Source of the DNA: an uncultured Lachnospiraceae bacterium | Lineage (GTDB): Bacteria; Bacillota; Clostridia; Lachnospirales; Lachnospiraceae | DNA length: 20,622 bases | Assembly (NCBI GenBank): GCA_902489925.1 | Contig: CABUBX010000025.1 | Location: forward strand, 1-20,622 | Direction: 5' to 3' | Shown here: positions 12,054 to 20,622 of the stretch, piece after piece | How positions within the stretch are numbered: the first letter of the stretch is position 1 | How the letters are laid out: every line of letters begins with the position of its first letter | Made by a program: the position numbers and the translations under genes | Notes under the pieces: model-generated | Database searches by the model: none | What the model saw: the letters and a program-made list of their open reading frames with translations, nothing else | Told to the model about the DNA's origin: nothing

Positions 12054-14309
12054 ATGTATGCCGATATTATTGTAGATATTGCTTCAGGCCGGTTAGACAG
12101 AAGCTTTCAGTATACGGTTCCGGAGATGCTTTCACAGGAGGCGTGCATCGGTTCACAGGTGATGATTCCGTTCGGCAGCGGCGGACGGCTGGTGAAAGGC
12201 TTTATTGTCGGGTTCTCGGATACGACAGACTACGATGCTTCAAAAATAAAACCGATTGTCAAAGTAATTAATGATGAGGTGACCGCCGAGAATCAGATGA
12301 TACGTCTTGCGGAGTGGATGAGAAATGTTTATGGTTCGACGATGCTTCAGGCTTTAAAAACAGTGCTTCCGGTGCGGGATGAAATTCGCGCAGTTGTCGC
12401 AAAGTATTACAGACCGGCTGCCGCTTTTCATATGGCAAAGGAAATACTGCGCCCGGTATTGGAAAATCGAAGAAGTAAAGCAAAAGCGCGGTTGATGGCG
12501 TGGTTTCTTGAAAATCCGGATACAATGGACGGAGAATTTGGCTGGCATACAAAGGAGGAAGTGCTTTCGGGTTCAGGTGTCTCTGCCGCAACCCTTAAAG
12601 CCGCTGTGTGCGAGGGGCTTGTTTTGGAGAGCACAAAACAGGTATACCGAAAACCCGTAAAGGTGCAGTCACTTTTTGGCGGTCATGTGGCTTTAAATGA
12701 GCAGCAGCAAAAGGCCGTGTCGGGGATTCTTGACAGCCGGGAGAAGGTCCATTTGCTGTTTGGTGTAACGGGCAGCGGAAAGACAGAAGTTTATATGGAC
12801 TTGATTGCCCATATGTTAGATGAAGGCCGGCAGGTTATTGTGCTTATTCCTGAGATTTCCCTGACGCTGCAGACGGTGACAAGGTTTTACGAAAGATTTG
12901 GCGAGCGAGTATCGGTGATGAATTCCAAGCTTTCGGCAGGCGAGCGCTACGACCAGTATCTCAGGGCGAAACGGGGCGAGATTGATATTGTCGTCGGTCC
13001 CCGCTCGGCGCTTTTTATGCCGTTTCCCAACTTGGGCATGATTATCATCGATGAAGAACATGACGGCGCTTATAAAAGTGAAAAGTCTCCCAAGTACCAC
13101 GCGAGAGAGGCAGCCATATACCGCGCAGGGATGTGTGGGGCAAAGGTTGTGTTAGGCTCGGCGACACCGTCTGTATCCACTTATGCTAAGGCACTGTCCG
13201 GTGAATACGGACTTCACAGGCTGACGGCGAGGGCTAAAAGAGAAAGTGTGCTTCCTGATATTGTGACCGTCGATTTGAGAGAAGAATTTAAGATGAAAAA
13301 CAAGCGCATTTTCAGTACAGCGCTTCAAGATATGATGGCAGATTGTCTAAGTCGGGGAGAACAGATGATGCTGTTTTTAAACAGACGGGGCTATGCGGGT
13401 TTTGTTTCTTGCAGAAGCTGCGGTTATGTATTAAAATGTAAGCATTGTGATGTGTCTTTGACCGCGCATACAGGCGGATACTTAAAGTGTCATTATTGCG
13501 GTTATGAAACGCCGCTGCCTAAGGTGTGTCCGAAGTGCGGCTCAAAGTATATTGCGGGCTTTGGCACAGGCACCCAGAAGGTAGAGCAGATGGTTAAGGA
13601 TATTTTTCCGCAGGCAAGAGTCCTGCGTCTTGACCGTGATACGGCATCGGGGCGGGACAACATGGAAACCATTTTATCGGACTTTCGGGAATATAAGGCG
13701 GATGTTCTCGTCGGAACACAGATGATTGTAAAGGGGCATGATTTTCCTAAAGTAACGCTCGTCGGTATATTGGCTGCGGATTTGTCCATGTATTCAGGGG
13801 ATTATATGGCAGCTGAGCGGACATTTCAGCTACTTGTTCAGGCAGCGGGCCGGGCAGGCCGGGGAGAGCTTCCGGGAAAGGTTGTCATTCAGACGTATAA
13901 TCCTGAGCATTACAGTATTCAGACGGCTGCTTCCCAGGATTATGAGGGCTTTTACCGCCAGGAAATTGCTTTCAGACAGATGATGCATTATCCGCCGGCA
14001 TCCAATATACAGGCATTGCTCGGCGAGTGCGCGGATGAAGACCTTTTGATGTTATGCATGGAAAGCATCAAGCGTGCTGTGGTCAATTCGGCAGGGCGAT
14101 TTGGAGACACGCCGATAGAGGCGATGGGACCTGCGAATGCTTATGTGTCAAAAGGCAAAGATGTTTATCGAAAGGTTTTGTATTTTAAGTGTACAGACTT
14201 GATAACTTTGATGCGCCTCAAGCAGGCTATAGAAGCTTATTTGGTTAAAAATACACGGTTTGAACCGGTATATATACAATTTGATATGAATCCAATGACA
14301 ATGTATTAA
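12054..14309 (+). CDS. priA: Primosomal protein N' (replication restart helicase PriA)
   Basis: A 3'-to-5' DNA helicase that recognises stalled forks and reloads the replisome. The 751-residue protein begins with a 3'-DNA-binding domain (MYADIIVDI...). It then has Walker A GVTGSGKT (237-244), Walker B DEEH (333-336) with the aromatic-rich-loop region HDGAYKSEKSPKYHARE after it, and GSATPS (368-373). Eight zinc-binding cysteines are all present at 453, 456, 462, 465, 479, 482, 492 and 495. The C-terminal helicase half has LVGTQMIVKGHDFPKVTLVG and QAAGRAGRGELPG. Length and motif order are normal. A very good AGGAGG lies 7 nt before the ATG. It follows the rpoZ terminator and precedes def by 13 nt. 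Confidence 0.97.
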   Translation: MYADIIVDIASGRLDRSFQYTVPEMLSQEACIGSQVMIPFGSGGRLVKGFIVGFSDTTDYDASKIKPIVKVINDEVTAENQMIRLAEWMRNVYGSTMLQALKTVLPVRDEIRAVVAKYYRPAAAFHMAKEILRPVLENRRSKAKARLMAWFLENPDTMDGEFGWHTKEEVLSGSGVSAATLKAAVCEGLVLESTKQVYRKPVKVQSLFGGHVALNEQQQKAVSGILDSREKVHLLFGVTGSGKTEVYMDLIAHMLDEGRQVIVLIPEISLTLQTVTRFYERFGERVSVMNSKLSAGERYDQYLRAKRGEIDIVVGPRSALFMPFPNLGMIIIDEEHDGAYKSEKSPKYHAREAAIYRAGMCGAKVVLGSATPSVSTYAKALSGEYGLHRLTARAKRESVLPDIVTVDLREEFKMKNKRIFSTALQDMMADCLSRGEQMMLFLNRRGYAGFVSCRSCGYVLKCKHCDVSLTAHTGGYLKCHYCGYETPLPKVCPKCGSKYIAGFGTGTQKVEQMVKDIFPQARVLRLDRDTASGRDNMETILSDFREYKADVLVGTQMIVKGHDFPKVTLVGILAADLSMYSGDYMAAERTFQLLVQAAGRAGRGELPGKVVIQTYNPEHYSIQTAASQDYEGFYRQEIAFRQMMHYPPASNIQALLGECADEDLLMLCMESIKRAVVNSAGRFGDTPIEAMGPANAYVSKGKDVYRKVLYFKCTDLITLMRLKQAIEAYLVKNTRFEPVYIQFDMNPMTMY

Positions 14310-14322
14310 AGGAGAGAGTGTA

Positions 14323-14811
14323 ATGGCAATAAGAAATTTACGGTATCAGGGAGATGCTATTTTAAACAAACCGACAAAAGAAGTGAAGGCAATGACACCA
14401 AAGATTAGGCAGCTGATTGAGGATATGCTTGACACAATGTATGAAAATAACGGTGTTGGCCTTGCGGCGCCTCAGGTGGGCGTACTTAGAAAAATCGCTG
14501 TCATTGATATCGGCGAAGGTCCGTATGTTTTTATTAATCCAAGAATTGTTGCCGAAGACGGCAGTCAGACAGGCGATGAGGGCTGTCTTAGTGTTCCGGG
14601 AAAAACAGGGACAGTGACACGGCCAAACTATGTAAAAACTGTGGCATTTGATGAAAATATGAATGAATTTGAAATTGAAGGCACAGAATTATTTGCGAGA
14701 GCGATGTGCCATGAATTTGACCATTTAGACGGACATCTTTATGTTGAGAAGGTAGAGGGTGAGCTTCGCGATAATACTTATGATGAGGAAGAAGCTTACG
14801 AAGAAGAATAA
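14323..14811 (+). CDS. def: Peptide deformylase
   Basis: Removes the formyl group from the N-terminal methionine of new proteins. All three metal-site motifs are present: GVGLAAPQ (44-51), EGCLS (86-90, metal ligand Cys88) and HEFDH (130-134, ligands His130 and His134, catalytic Glu131). At 162 residues it is of ordinary length. The C-terminus ends in an acidic tail (YDEEEAYEEE), echoing the acidic tail of the nearby omega subunit. AAAGGAGAGA precedes the ATG. It pairs functionally with fmt, 43 nt downstream, which adds the formyl group this enzyme removes. Confidence 0.97.
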   Translation: MAIRNLRYQGDAILNKPTKEVKAMTPKIRQLIEDMLDTMYENNGVGLAAPQVGVLRKIAVIDIGEGPYVFINPRIVAEDGSQTGDEGCLSVPGKTGTVTRPNYVKTVAFDENMNEFEIEGTELFARAMCHEFDHLDGHLYVEKVEGELRDNTYDEEEAYEEE

Positions 14812-14816
14812 TAGCT

Positions 14817-14858
14817 ATGAAAAGAAGAATGGATATGGAAAGGCGGCGTAATAAATGA
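14817..14858 (+). other. Possible 13-codon leader ORF overlapping the fmt start
   Basis: ATG at 14817 opens a short frame encoding MKRRMDMERRRNK, whose TGA stop overlaps the fmt ATG as ATGA. It fills the def-fmt gap and contains the fmt ribosome site. Very basic composition. It has only a weak ribosome site of its own, so translation is uncertain; ATGA overlaps often reflect translational coupling. Confidence 0.25.
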
Positions 14859-15793
14859 GAGCGATATTTATGGGAACACCGGATTTTGCGGTGCCGACAC
14901 TTGAGGCAATGCTTGACGCCGGACATGAGGTCATTGGTGTATATACACAGCCTGACAGAGCTAAAGGCAGAGGGAAGAATGTTGTGTTTACTCCGGTCAA
15001 GGAGACTGCGATTAAACATAATATTCCGGTTTACCAGCCGGCACGGGTCAGAAATCCCGAAATTATAGAAGAAATCAGGGCAATGGCGCCGGAGGTTATC
15101 GTTGTTGTTGCCTTCGGACAGATTCTTCCAAAGGCACTTCTTGATATTCCAAAGTATGGCTGTATTAATGTTCACGGTTCACTGCTTCCAAAGTACAGAG
15201 GCTCTGCCCCGATTCAGTGGGCAGTAATTAACGGCGAAAAGGTTAGCGGCGTGACAACAATGTACATGGATGAGGGCATTGATACAGGGGACATGCTTTT
15301 AAAAGAAGAAGTGGTGCTCGACGCAAAGGAAACAAGCGGAAGCTTGCTTGATAAATTGTCGGTTGTCGGCGCTAAGCTTTTAGTGAAGACGCTTGGGCAG
15401 ATTGAAGATGGCACGGCGGTGCGCAAAAAACAGGATGACAGTCTGACCGGCGCGTACGCAAAGATGCTTGATAAGTACATGGGAAATATTGATTTTTCAA
15501 AACCGGCTGAGGAGATAGAATGTTTAATCCGAGGGCTTAATCCATGGCCGAGTGCTTATACCCATTTCGGGAAAAAGACAGTAAAGATTTGGGATGCCGA
15601 TGTGTCATCCGAGGAATATGAGGGAGAATACGGAGAAATTACAGAGGTCACAAAAGATGCATTTACAGTAAAGACGGGGAAAGGAAGTCTTGTTATCCGG
15701 GAACTTCAGATGGAAGGGAAAAAACGGATGAAAACAGATGCCTTTCTGCGCGGTGCAGTCTTGAAAAAAGGCGATAAATTTAGTCAGGAGTGA
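14855..15793 (+). CDS. fmt: Methionyl-tRNA formyltransferase
   Basis: Formylates Met-tRNAfMet using 10-formyl-tetrahydrofolate, preparing the bacterial initiator tRNA. The 312-residue protein has the N-terminal Rossmann-like start MRAIFMGTPDFAVPTLEAM, the catalytic region VVAFGQILPKALLDIPKYGCINVHGSLLPKYRGSAPI containing Asn-x-His and the conserved SLLPKYRG, then GVTTMYMDEGIDTGDML with its catalytic aspartate. The C-terminal OB-fold tRNA-binding domain covers about 205-312 (IRGLNPWPSAYTHF, then IRELQMEGKKRM). The ATG at 14855 follows GGAAAGGCGG. The adjacent def gene completes the formylation-deformylation cycle. Its stop overlaps the ribosome site region of the next gene. Confidence 0.97.
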   Translation: MRAIFMGTPDFAVPTLEAMLDAGHEVIGVYTQPDRAKGRGKNVVFTPVKETAIKHNIPVYQPARVRNPEIIEEIRAMAPEVIVVVAFGQILPKALLDIPKYGCINVHGSLLPKYRGSAPIQWAVINGEKVSGVTTMYMDEGIDTGDMLLKEEVVLDAKETSGSLLDKLSVVGAKLLVKTLGQIEDGTAVRKKQDDSLTGAYAKMLDKYMGNIDFSKPAEEIECLIRGLNPWPSAYTHFGKKTVKIWDADVSSEEYEGEYGEITEVTKDAFTVKTGKGSLVIRELQMEGKKRMKTDAFLRGAVLKKGDKFSQE

Positions 15794-15797
15794 TTTT

Positions 15798-16520
15798 ATG
15801 TATTACGGATACCGTTATCCAAGATTTTATGTGGATCCGACATATATATTTGTGCTTATAGGCGTTGTGCTTTCGCTCATCGCTTCAGCGATGGTGAAGT
15901 CAACGTTTTCAAAATATTCGACATTAGCCAGTGTAAGCGGCGCTACGGGTGCAATGGCGGCACAGCAGATTTTAAATCAGTCGGGTATTTATGATGTGAG
16001 AATTGAGCGTGTCAGAGGACATTTGACAGACCATTATGACCCGAGAACAAAGGTACTTCGGCTTTCGGATTCGGTCTATGGTTCAAGAAGTGTTGCAGCT
16101 ATCAGTGTTGCGGCACATGAATGTGGACATGCCATACAGCATCATCAGGGCTATGCGCCGCTGTCATGGCGTTCGGCGCTTGTGCCTGTGGCAAACTTCG
16201 GTTCAACATTAAGCTGGCCGCTGATTGTGATTGGACTTTTCATGGGCGGTGCAGGCAATATTTTTACCTCTATAGGCATCGTTTTATTTACCGCGGTTGT
16301 TTTGTTTCATCTTGTGACGCTGCCGGTGGAATTTAATGCTTCAAGACGCGGACTTGCGATACTTAAAAATAGCGGAATGCTCTATGAGCGTGAGAATCTT
16401 GCGGCAGCTAAGGTGCTTCGTGCGGCAGCCATGACTTACGTGGCAAGTGCGGCAACAATGATTTTACAGCTGCTTCGCCTTTTGATAATTACGCGCGGCA
16501 GACGAGATAATGATAATTAA
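15798..16520 (+). CDS. Membrane zinc metallopeptidase (YugP-like, Zn_peptidase_2)
   Basis: A 240-residue membrane-bound zinc peptidase of the YugP-like family. An aromatic N-terminus (MYYGYRYPRFYVDPTYIF) leads into a first membrane helix (about 17-34). The zinc motif is AAHECGHAIQH with HECGH at 107-111, followed by two hydrophobic segments (about 135-172). Then comes LPVEFNASRRG, where Glu178 is a plausible third zinc ligand, and a final hydrophobic segment near 210-230. CAGGAG lies just upstream of the ATG, across the fmt stop. Substrates of this family are not established. It occupies the slot between fmt and rsmB, so it may share their expression without sharing their function. Confidence 0.9.
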   Translation: MYYGYRYPRFYVDPTYIFVLIGVVLSLIASAMVKSTFSKYSTLASVSGATGAMAAQQILNQSGIYDVRIERVRGHLTDHYDPRTKVLRLSDSVYGSRSVAAISVAAHECGHAIQHHQGYAPLSWRSALVPVANFGSTLSWPLIVIGLFMGGAGNIFTSIGIVLFTAVVLFHLVTLPVEFNASRRGLAILKNSGMLYERENLAAAKVLRAAAMTYVASAATMILQLLRLLIITRGRRDNDN

Positions 16521-16537
16521 GTCAAAGGAGTTTTTTT

Positions 16538-17905
16538 GTGGCACAGTCAGTCAATATAAGAGAAATTGTGTTAAGTCTTCTTGAGGAGACAGAAAAAGAA
16601 AATACACCCTGTCAGACAGCAATTCACCGTGCACTTATGAAATATCAGTATTTAGATAAGAAGGACAGAAGCTTTATAAGCCGTGTGACAAGGGGAACGA
16701 TAGAATATCAGATTTATCTTGATATGGTTATCAGCCAGTTTTCGTCTGTAAAGCTGATGAAGATAAAGCCGGTGATTCGGCGTATTTTAAGAATGTCTGC
16801 TTATCAGATTTTAAAGATGGACAGTGTGCCATCTCATGCTGCCTGCAACGAGGCAGTAAAGCTTGCGGCAAAACGGGGTTTTCGCGGGCTTAAAGGTTAT
16901 GTTAATGGTGTGCTTCGAAGTATTGACAGAAACCGCGATGCGATTAGGTTGCCGGATGAAACGGCAGAGCCTGTGAAATATTTGTCTGCAGCTTATTCTA
17001 TGCCGGAGTGGATTGTTTCACGGTGGCTTGAAATTTATGATTTCCAAACGGTGAAGGGGATGCTTGGGGCCTCGCTTTCAGAGCGGCCGGTGACGGTACG
17101 TATTAATACGCAAAGAATCAGCCGGGAGGATTTTTATAAACGTCTTGAAAAAGAGCATGGTGATGTAAAGGTATGCAAAGGGAACTATACGGACTTTTCA
17201 GCCGGACTTTCGGGATATGATTATCTGGTGGGACTTTCTGTATTTAAAGAGGGACTTTGTTACGTTCAGGATGAAAGCTCGATGCTTGCCGGTGTGCTTG
17301 CCGGGATTAAGCCGGGGGATAAGGTCATTGATGTGTGCGCGGCGCCGGGCGGCAAGAGTATGAACGCAGCCTTGCTCGGCGGTATTGTTGATGCCCGTGA
17401 TGTAAGTCCTGCAAAGCTTGAAAAGATTCGGGAAAATCTTGACAGGACAGAAATTACAGGAGTGACGGTTTCTTTAGCTGACGGCACCGTTTTTGATGTT
17501 ACTTCAGAGCAGACGGCCGATGTTGTCATTGCCGATGTGCCGTGCTCGGGACTTGGGATTATCGGAAAAAAGGCAGATATCAAGTATCGTATAAAGGCGG
17601 AGGATATCGAAGCCCTTGTTGCTTTGCAGCGCAAGATTCTCACCAATGCGTGGCGGTATGTGCGTCCGGGCGGTACATTAATTTACAGCACATGTACAGT
17701 CAGTCGCGCTGAGAATGAGGCACAGGTTCAGTGGCTTAAAGATAATTTTTTGCTTGAAACGGTGGATATCAGCGAAAGTCTGCCGGAGAATATCTCATGT
17801 GAGACTGCAAAGCAGGGATATATCCAGCTGCTGCCGGGACAATGTGACTGCGATGGCTTTTTTATTGCAAAGCTGCGCCGGCAGGGACAAAATTCGGAAG
17901 AATAG
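16538..17905 (+). CDS. rsmB: 16S rRNA (cytosine-967-C5)-methyltransferase RsmB
   Basis: Methylates a cytosine of 16S rRNA (C967 in E. coli numbering) with S-adenosylmethionine. Residues 1 to about 140 are a NusB-like RNA-binding domain (for example RSFISRVTRGTIEYQIYLD and RRILRMSAYQI). The rest is an RNA m5C methyltransferase: SAM motif DVCAAPGGKS (265-274), PCSG (335-338) and STC (384-386). Cys386 is the expected nucleophile and Cys336 the release cysteine. The RAENE that follows is also typical. The 455-residue length is normal. The start is GTG at 16538, 7 nt after AAAGGAG; the open frame has no better ATG. It ends 10 nt before rlmN. Confidence 0.95.
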   Translation: MAQSVNIREIVLSLLEETEKENTPCQTAIHRALMKYQYLDKKDRSFISRVTRGTIEYQIYLDMVISQFSSVKLMKIKPVIRRILRMSAYQILKMDSVPSHAACNEAVKLAAKRGFRGLKGYVNGVLRSIDRNRDAIRLPDETAEPVKYLSAAYSMPEWIVSRWLEIYDFQTVKGMLGASLSERPVTVRINTQRISREDFYKRLEKEHGDVKVCKGNYTDFSAGLSGYDYLVGLSVFKEGLCYVQDESSMLAGVLAGIKPGDKVIDVCAAPGGKSMNAALLGGIVDARDVSPAKLEKIRENLDRTEITGVTVSLADGTVFDVTSEQTADVVIADVPCSGLGIIGKKADIKYRIKAEDIEALVALQRKILTNAWRYVRPGGTLIYSTCTVSRAENEAQVQWLKDNFLLETVDISESLPENISCETAKQGYIQLLPGQCDCDGFFIAKLRRQGQNSEE

Positions 17906-17915
17906 GGTTTGAATT

Positions 17916-18971
17916 ATGGAAAAAGCAGATATTAAGTCGATGTATTTCAATGAGCTGGAAGATTTTGTTGTTCATGAGCTTCATGAAAAAAAATTCAGGG
18001 CAGCCCAAATCTATGACTGGGTTCATGTAAAGCTGGCCAAGGATTTTGACGACATGAGCAATCTTTCAAAAGCACTTCGCGAAAAGCTGAAGGAAAAGGC
18101 TGTTTTGACAGCATTAAGAAAGGTCGAATGTCTTGTTTCGAAGGTTGACGGAACGAGAAAGTATTTATTTGAGCTTTCTGACGGCAATATTATAGAAAGC
18201 GTTTTAATGCGCTATAAATTCGGAAACTCAGTTTGTATTTCATCACAGGCCGGATGCCGCATGGGGTGTCGGTTTTGTGCATCGACACTGGACGGTCTTG
18301 CACGAAGCTTAACGGCAGCCGAGATGCTTGATGAAGTTTACAGTATACAGCGGGATACCGGTGAGCGTGTATCGAATGTTGTGATTATGGGCAGCGGTGA
18401 GCCGCTGGATAATTATGATAATGTCCTCCGTTTTTTAAAGCTTGCCTCGGATGAGCGGGCATTAAATATAAGTCAGAGGAACTTGACAATGTCTACCTGC
18501 GGACTTGTGCCGCAGATTTATAAAATGGCAGAGGAAAGGCTTCAGATTACGCTGGCAATTTCACTTCATGCCGTTGATGATGAGCGGCGGAAAAGGCTGA
18601 TGCCGATTGCCAATAAGTATAGTATTGATGAGCTTTTAAAGGCATGCAATTACTATTATAAAAAAACAAATCGCCGTCTGACCTTTGAGTACAGTCTTGT
18701 GGGCGGTGTCAACGATAGTGAGGAGGAAGCAAAAGCGCTGGCACAGCTTTTGCGGGGGCTTAACTGTCATATCAATCTTATTCCCGTCAATCCAATCAAA
18801 GAGCGGGATTTTCGGCAGTCCGATTCGTTAAGTGTACAAAAATTTAAAAATAAACTTGAAAAATACGGAGGAAATGTTACTATAAGAAGGGAAATGGGCA
18901 GAGACATACAGGCTGCCTGTGGACAGTTAAGAAAAAGCTATACAGATAAGCTTTGCGGAAAAGAGGTATGA
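17916..18971 (+). CDS. rlmN: 23S rRNA/tRNA (adenine-C2)-methyltransferase RlmN
   Basis: A radical-SAM methyltransferase that makes 2-methyladenosine in 23S rRNA (A2503) and some tRNAs. The iron-sulfur cluster motif is CRMGCRFC, giving Cys114, Cys118 and Cys121 (C-x3-C-x2-C). MGSGEPLDNYDNV is the SAM-binding GEP-type motif. Cys335 in QAACGQLR matches the C-terminal cysteine that is itself methylated during the reaction. STCGLVP and SLHAVDDERR are further family marks. The 351 residues match the family. The related Cfr resistance enzyme is less likely given this conserved chromosomal context beside rsmB and prpC, though the two cannot be separated by motifs alone. Confidence 0.96.
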   Translation: MEKADIKSMYFNELEDFVVHELHEKKFRAAQIYDWVHVKLAKDFDDMSNLSKALREKLKEKAVLTALRKVECLVSKVDGTRKYLFELSDGNIIESVLMRYKFGNSVCISSQAGCRMGCRFCASTLDGLARSLTAAEMLDEVYSIQRDTGERVSNVVIMGSGEPLDNYDNVLRFLKLASDERALNISQRNLTMSTCGLVPQIYKMAEERLQITLAISLHAVDDERRKRLMPIANKYSIDELLKACNYYYKKTNRRLTFEYSLVGGVNDSEEEAKALAQLLRGLNCHINLIPVNPIKERDFRQSDSLSVQKFKNKLEKYGGNVTIRREMGRDIQAACGQLRKSYTDKLCGKEV

Positions 18972-18972
18972 G

Positions 18973-19713
18973 ATGAGGGTATATGGTAAATCTGATGTTG
19001 GTATGGTCAGGTCGATGAATCAGGACTATATGTTTTATTCAACAGAGCCTGTCGGTGTCCTGCCAAACCTGTTTATTGTGGCAGACGGTATGGGCGGCCA
19101 TAAAGCCGGAGATTATGCCTCCAGACTATCAGTGGAGAAGTTTGTGGCATATGTAAAAAATGCCGGTAATGAAGTGCCGATAAGAGTTGTTGATGACGGT
19201 ATTCGCTATGTCAACGGTCTTGTGATGGATGAGGCGGCGGCAAATCCTGACTATGCGGGAATGGGAACGACCTTTGTGGCGGCTTTTATTAAAGACGAGA
19301 CGCTGTTTGTTGCCAATATCGGTGACAGCAGACTCTATCTCATAGACAGTGATATTACTCAGGTGACTGAGGACCATTCGTATGTCGGTGCCATGGTCAG
19401 AGCAGGTGAGCTGACAAAGGAGGAGGCTGTCCGTCATCCTGATAAGAATATTATCACAAGAGCTATCGGTGCGTCACGCGAGCCTAAGGTCGATTTCTTT
19501 GAGGTGGATTTGGAGAAGCATGACAGAATCCTGCTTTGCTCGGACGGACTGACAAATATGGTCAGCGATGAAGAAATACTGGATATTATGGAAAGCGAAT
19601 ATATCGGCGATGTCGTTGATATTCTGATAGATGAAGCAAAAGAAAACGGCGGGAATGACAATATTACCGCGATAGTTATACAACCATTTGATGAGGAGGT
19701 GGCCGGATGTTAG
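18973..19713 (+). CDS. prpC: PP2C-type Ser/Thr protein phosphatase (PrpC/Stp)
   Basis: Removes phosphate from Ser/Thr residues and usually counteracts the partner kinase PrkC. The 246-residue cytoplasmic protein shows the bacterial PP2C motifs in order: GMVRSMNQDY (Asp18), VADGMGGHKAGDYAS (Asp38), GMGTTFVAAFI, NIGDSRLYLI, DHSYV, ITRAIG, LLCSDGLTNMVSDEE and GGNDNITAIVI. The aspartates that hold the two catalytic metal ions are all present. GAGG lies 6 nt before the ATG at 18973, one base after the rlmN stop. It overlaps the kinase gene by 7 nt, so phosphatase and kinase are probably translated as a coupled pair. Confidence 0.96.
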   Translation: MRVYGKSDVGMVRSMNQDYMFYSTEPVGVLPNLFIVADGMGGHKAGDYASRLSVEKFVAYVKNAGNEVPIRVVDDGIRYVNGLVMDEAAANPDYAGMGTTFVAAFIKDETLFVANIGDSRLYLIDSDITQVTEDHSYVGAMVRAGELTKEEAVRHPDKNIITRAIGASREPKVDFFEVDLEKHDRILLCSDGLTNMVSDEEILDIMESEYIGDVVDILIDEAKENGGNDNITAIVIQPFDEEVAGC

Positions 19714-20622
19714 TGCCGGGTATGTATCTGGTAGACAGATACGAGATTCTTGAGAGAATCGGCTCAGGCGGAATGTCTGATGTATATAAAGCAAAATGTC
19801 ACAAGTTAAATCGTTTGGTCGCGATTAAGGTTCTGAAGAATGAATACAGTCAGGATGCGGCCTTTGTAAAGAAGTTTAGGGTAGAGGCTCAGTCAGCCGC
19901 GGGACTTTCCCATCCTAATATTGTGAATGTTTATGATGTCGGTGAGGAAAACGGTATTTATTTTATCGTTATGGAACTTGTTCAGGGTATTACTCTGAAA
20001 AGATACATAGAGATGAAAGGTAAGCTTGAGGTGCGCGAGGCGTTAAATATTTCGATTCAGATTGCGTCCGGGTTAAGCGCGGCGCATCAAAACAGAATCA
20101 TTCACCGTGATATCAAGCCGCAGAATATTATTATGTCAAGAGACGGTAAAGTCAAAGTCACAGACTTTGGTATTGCCAAAGTTGCGGATTCGACAACTGT
20201 GACAACGACTGCGGCAGGCTCGGTGCATTATATTTCACCTGAGCAGGCCAGAGGCGGCTATTCGGATGCCAAGAGTGATATTTATTCTCTCGGTATTACG
20301 ATGTATGAGATGCTTACGGGACGTGTGCCTTTTGACGGAGAGACGAATGTCGCTGTGGCACTCTTACATATTCAAGGAGAGATGACACCGCCTCGTCAGC
20401 TTGAGCCGTCAATTCCGCGAAGCTTTGAGCGTATCATTTTAAAATGTACACAGAAAAAACCTGACAGACGCTACGGCTCTGCAAAAGAGCTGATTGCTGA
20501 TTTGCGCCGTGTGCTGGCAGAGCCTGACGGCAATTATGTCGTGATTGGCAGTGCGCTTGCGGATTCGACAACGATTGTGATGAATGAAGGTGAGCTTCAG
20601 GCAATGAAACGTCAAAATGGTC
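19707..20622 (+). CDS. prkC: PrkC/StkP-type Ser/Thr kinase, N-terminal kinase domain (cut by window end)
   Basis: A Hanks-type kinase. In Firmicutes this gene encodes a membrane kinase with extracellular PASTA domains that senses cell-wall fragments; only the cytoplasmic part is visible here (305 codons). The glycine loop is GSGGMSDV (19-26), the catalytic lysine Lys41 (VAIKVLK), the helix-C glutamate Glu60, the catalytic loop HRDIKPQN (133-140) and the DFG motif 153-155. A Thr-rich activation loop (DSTTVTTTAAGSVHYISPEQ) is the usual autophosphorylation site, and the domain ends near residue 275. The ATG lies in the last codons of prpC with AGGAGGT upstream. The transmembrane and PASTA parts are beyond the window, so that architecture is expected, not seen. 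Confidence 0.95.
   Translation, partial: MLVPGMYLVDRYEILERIGSGGMSDVYKAKCHKLNRLVAIKVLKNEYSQDAAFVKKFRVEAQSAAGLSHPNIVNVYDVGEENGIYFIVMELVQGITLKRYIEMKGKLEVREALNISIQIASGLSAAHQNRIIHRDIKPQNIIMSRDGKVKVTDFGIAKVADSTTVTTTAAGSVHYISPEQARGGYSDAKSDIYSLGITMYEMLTGRVPFDGETNVAVALLHIQGEMTPPRQLEPSIPRSFERIILKCTQKKPDRRYGSAKELIADLRRVLAEPDGNYVVIGSALADSTTIVMNEGELQAMKRQNG

Noticed and set aside
12268..12591. Minus-strand frames opposite priA
   Set aside because: Shadows of priA without domain content or start signals.
17916..18971. Cfr-type antibiotic resistance methyltransferase instead of RlmN
   Set aside because: The gene sits in the conserved rsmB-rlmN-prpC-prkC order and has normal RlmN length; nothing suggests acquisition.
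1..20622. CRISPR arrays, insertion sequences, tRNA or rRNA genes
   Set aside because: No regularly spaced repeats, transposase-like frames, cloverleaf candidates or rRNA-like stretches were noticed when reading both strands.

Overview
The window looks like chromosome from an anaerobic Gram-positive gut-type Firmicute, most likely Clostridia and close to Lachnospiraceae. This is inferred from the conserved gene order yicC-remA-gmk-rpoZ-priA-def-fmt-(Zn peptidase)-rsmB-rlmN-prpC-prkC, the Lachnospiraceae-like omega subunit, AGGAGG-type ribosome binding sites, sigma-A-like promoters with AT-rich spacers, and moderate GC. No taxonomic search was possible. No rRNA, tRNA, IS element, phage gene or CRISPR array was seen.

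Region 1 (1-3639) handles redox and metals. A partial CoA-disulfide-reductase-like flavoprotein runs on the minus strand. Divergent from it is a ferrous iron transporter in which FeoA and FeoB are one polypeptide. The manganese exporter mntP converges on feoAB across a long symmetrical terminator. The divergent gap (442-626) holds a sigma-A promoter and two candidate palindromic operators.

Region 2 (about 3736-9575) is the most interesting part: one cobalamin-riboswitch-controlled operon of five tightly packed genes. In order they are a DUF4430 (transcobalamin-C-terminal-like) lipoprotein, an ECF transporter T component, a two-headed ECF ATPase, an S component carrying an extra N-terminal membrane region of about 260 residues, and a Cys-rich BspA-type leucine-rich-repeat protein with no signal peptide. 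I read it as a dedicated corrinoid (vitamin B12 or precursor) capture and uptake system. The lipoprotein would bind ligand outside the membrane, the S component would carry it, and T plus the fused ATPases would drive transport. The role of the LRR protein is unknown. The riboswitch has a full B12 box and a downstream terminator. A 9-nt copy of part of the B12 box lies in the terminator's 3' arm, which suggests how the switch works.

Region 3 (9577-20622) is a long co-directional housekeeping cluster behind a near-consensus promoter: YicC endoribonuclease family, RemA, guanylate kinase, RNA polymerase omega, PriA, peptide deformylase, Met-tRNA formyltransferase, a membrane zinc peptidase, RsmB, RlmN, a PP2C phosphatase and the start of a PrkC-type kinase cut by the window end. 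It joins nucleotide supply, transcription, replication restart, the formylation/deformylation pair, rRNA methylation and Ser/Thr phospho-signalling. coaBC, which lies between rpoZ and priA in Bacillus subtilis, is absent here.
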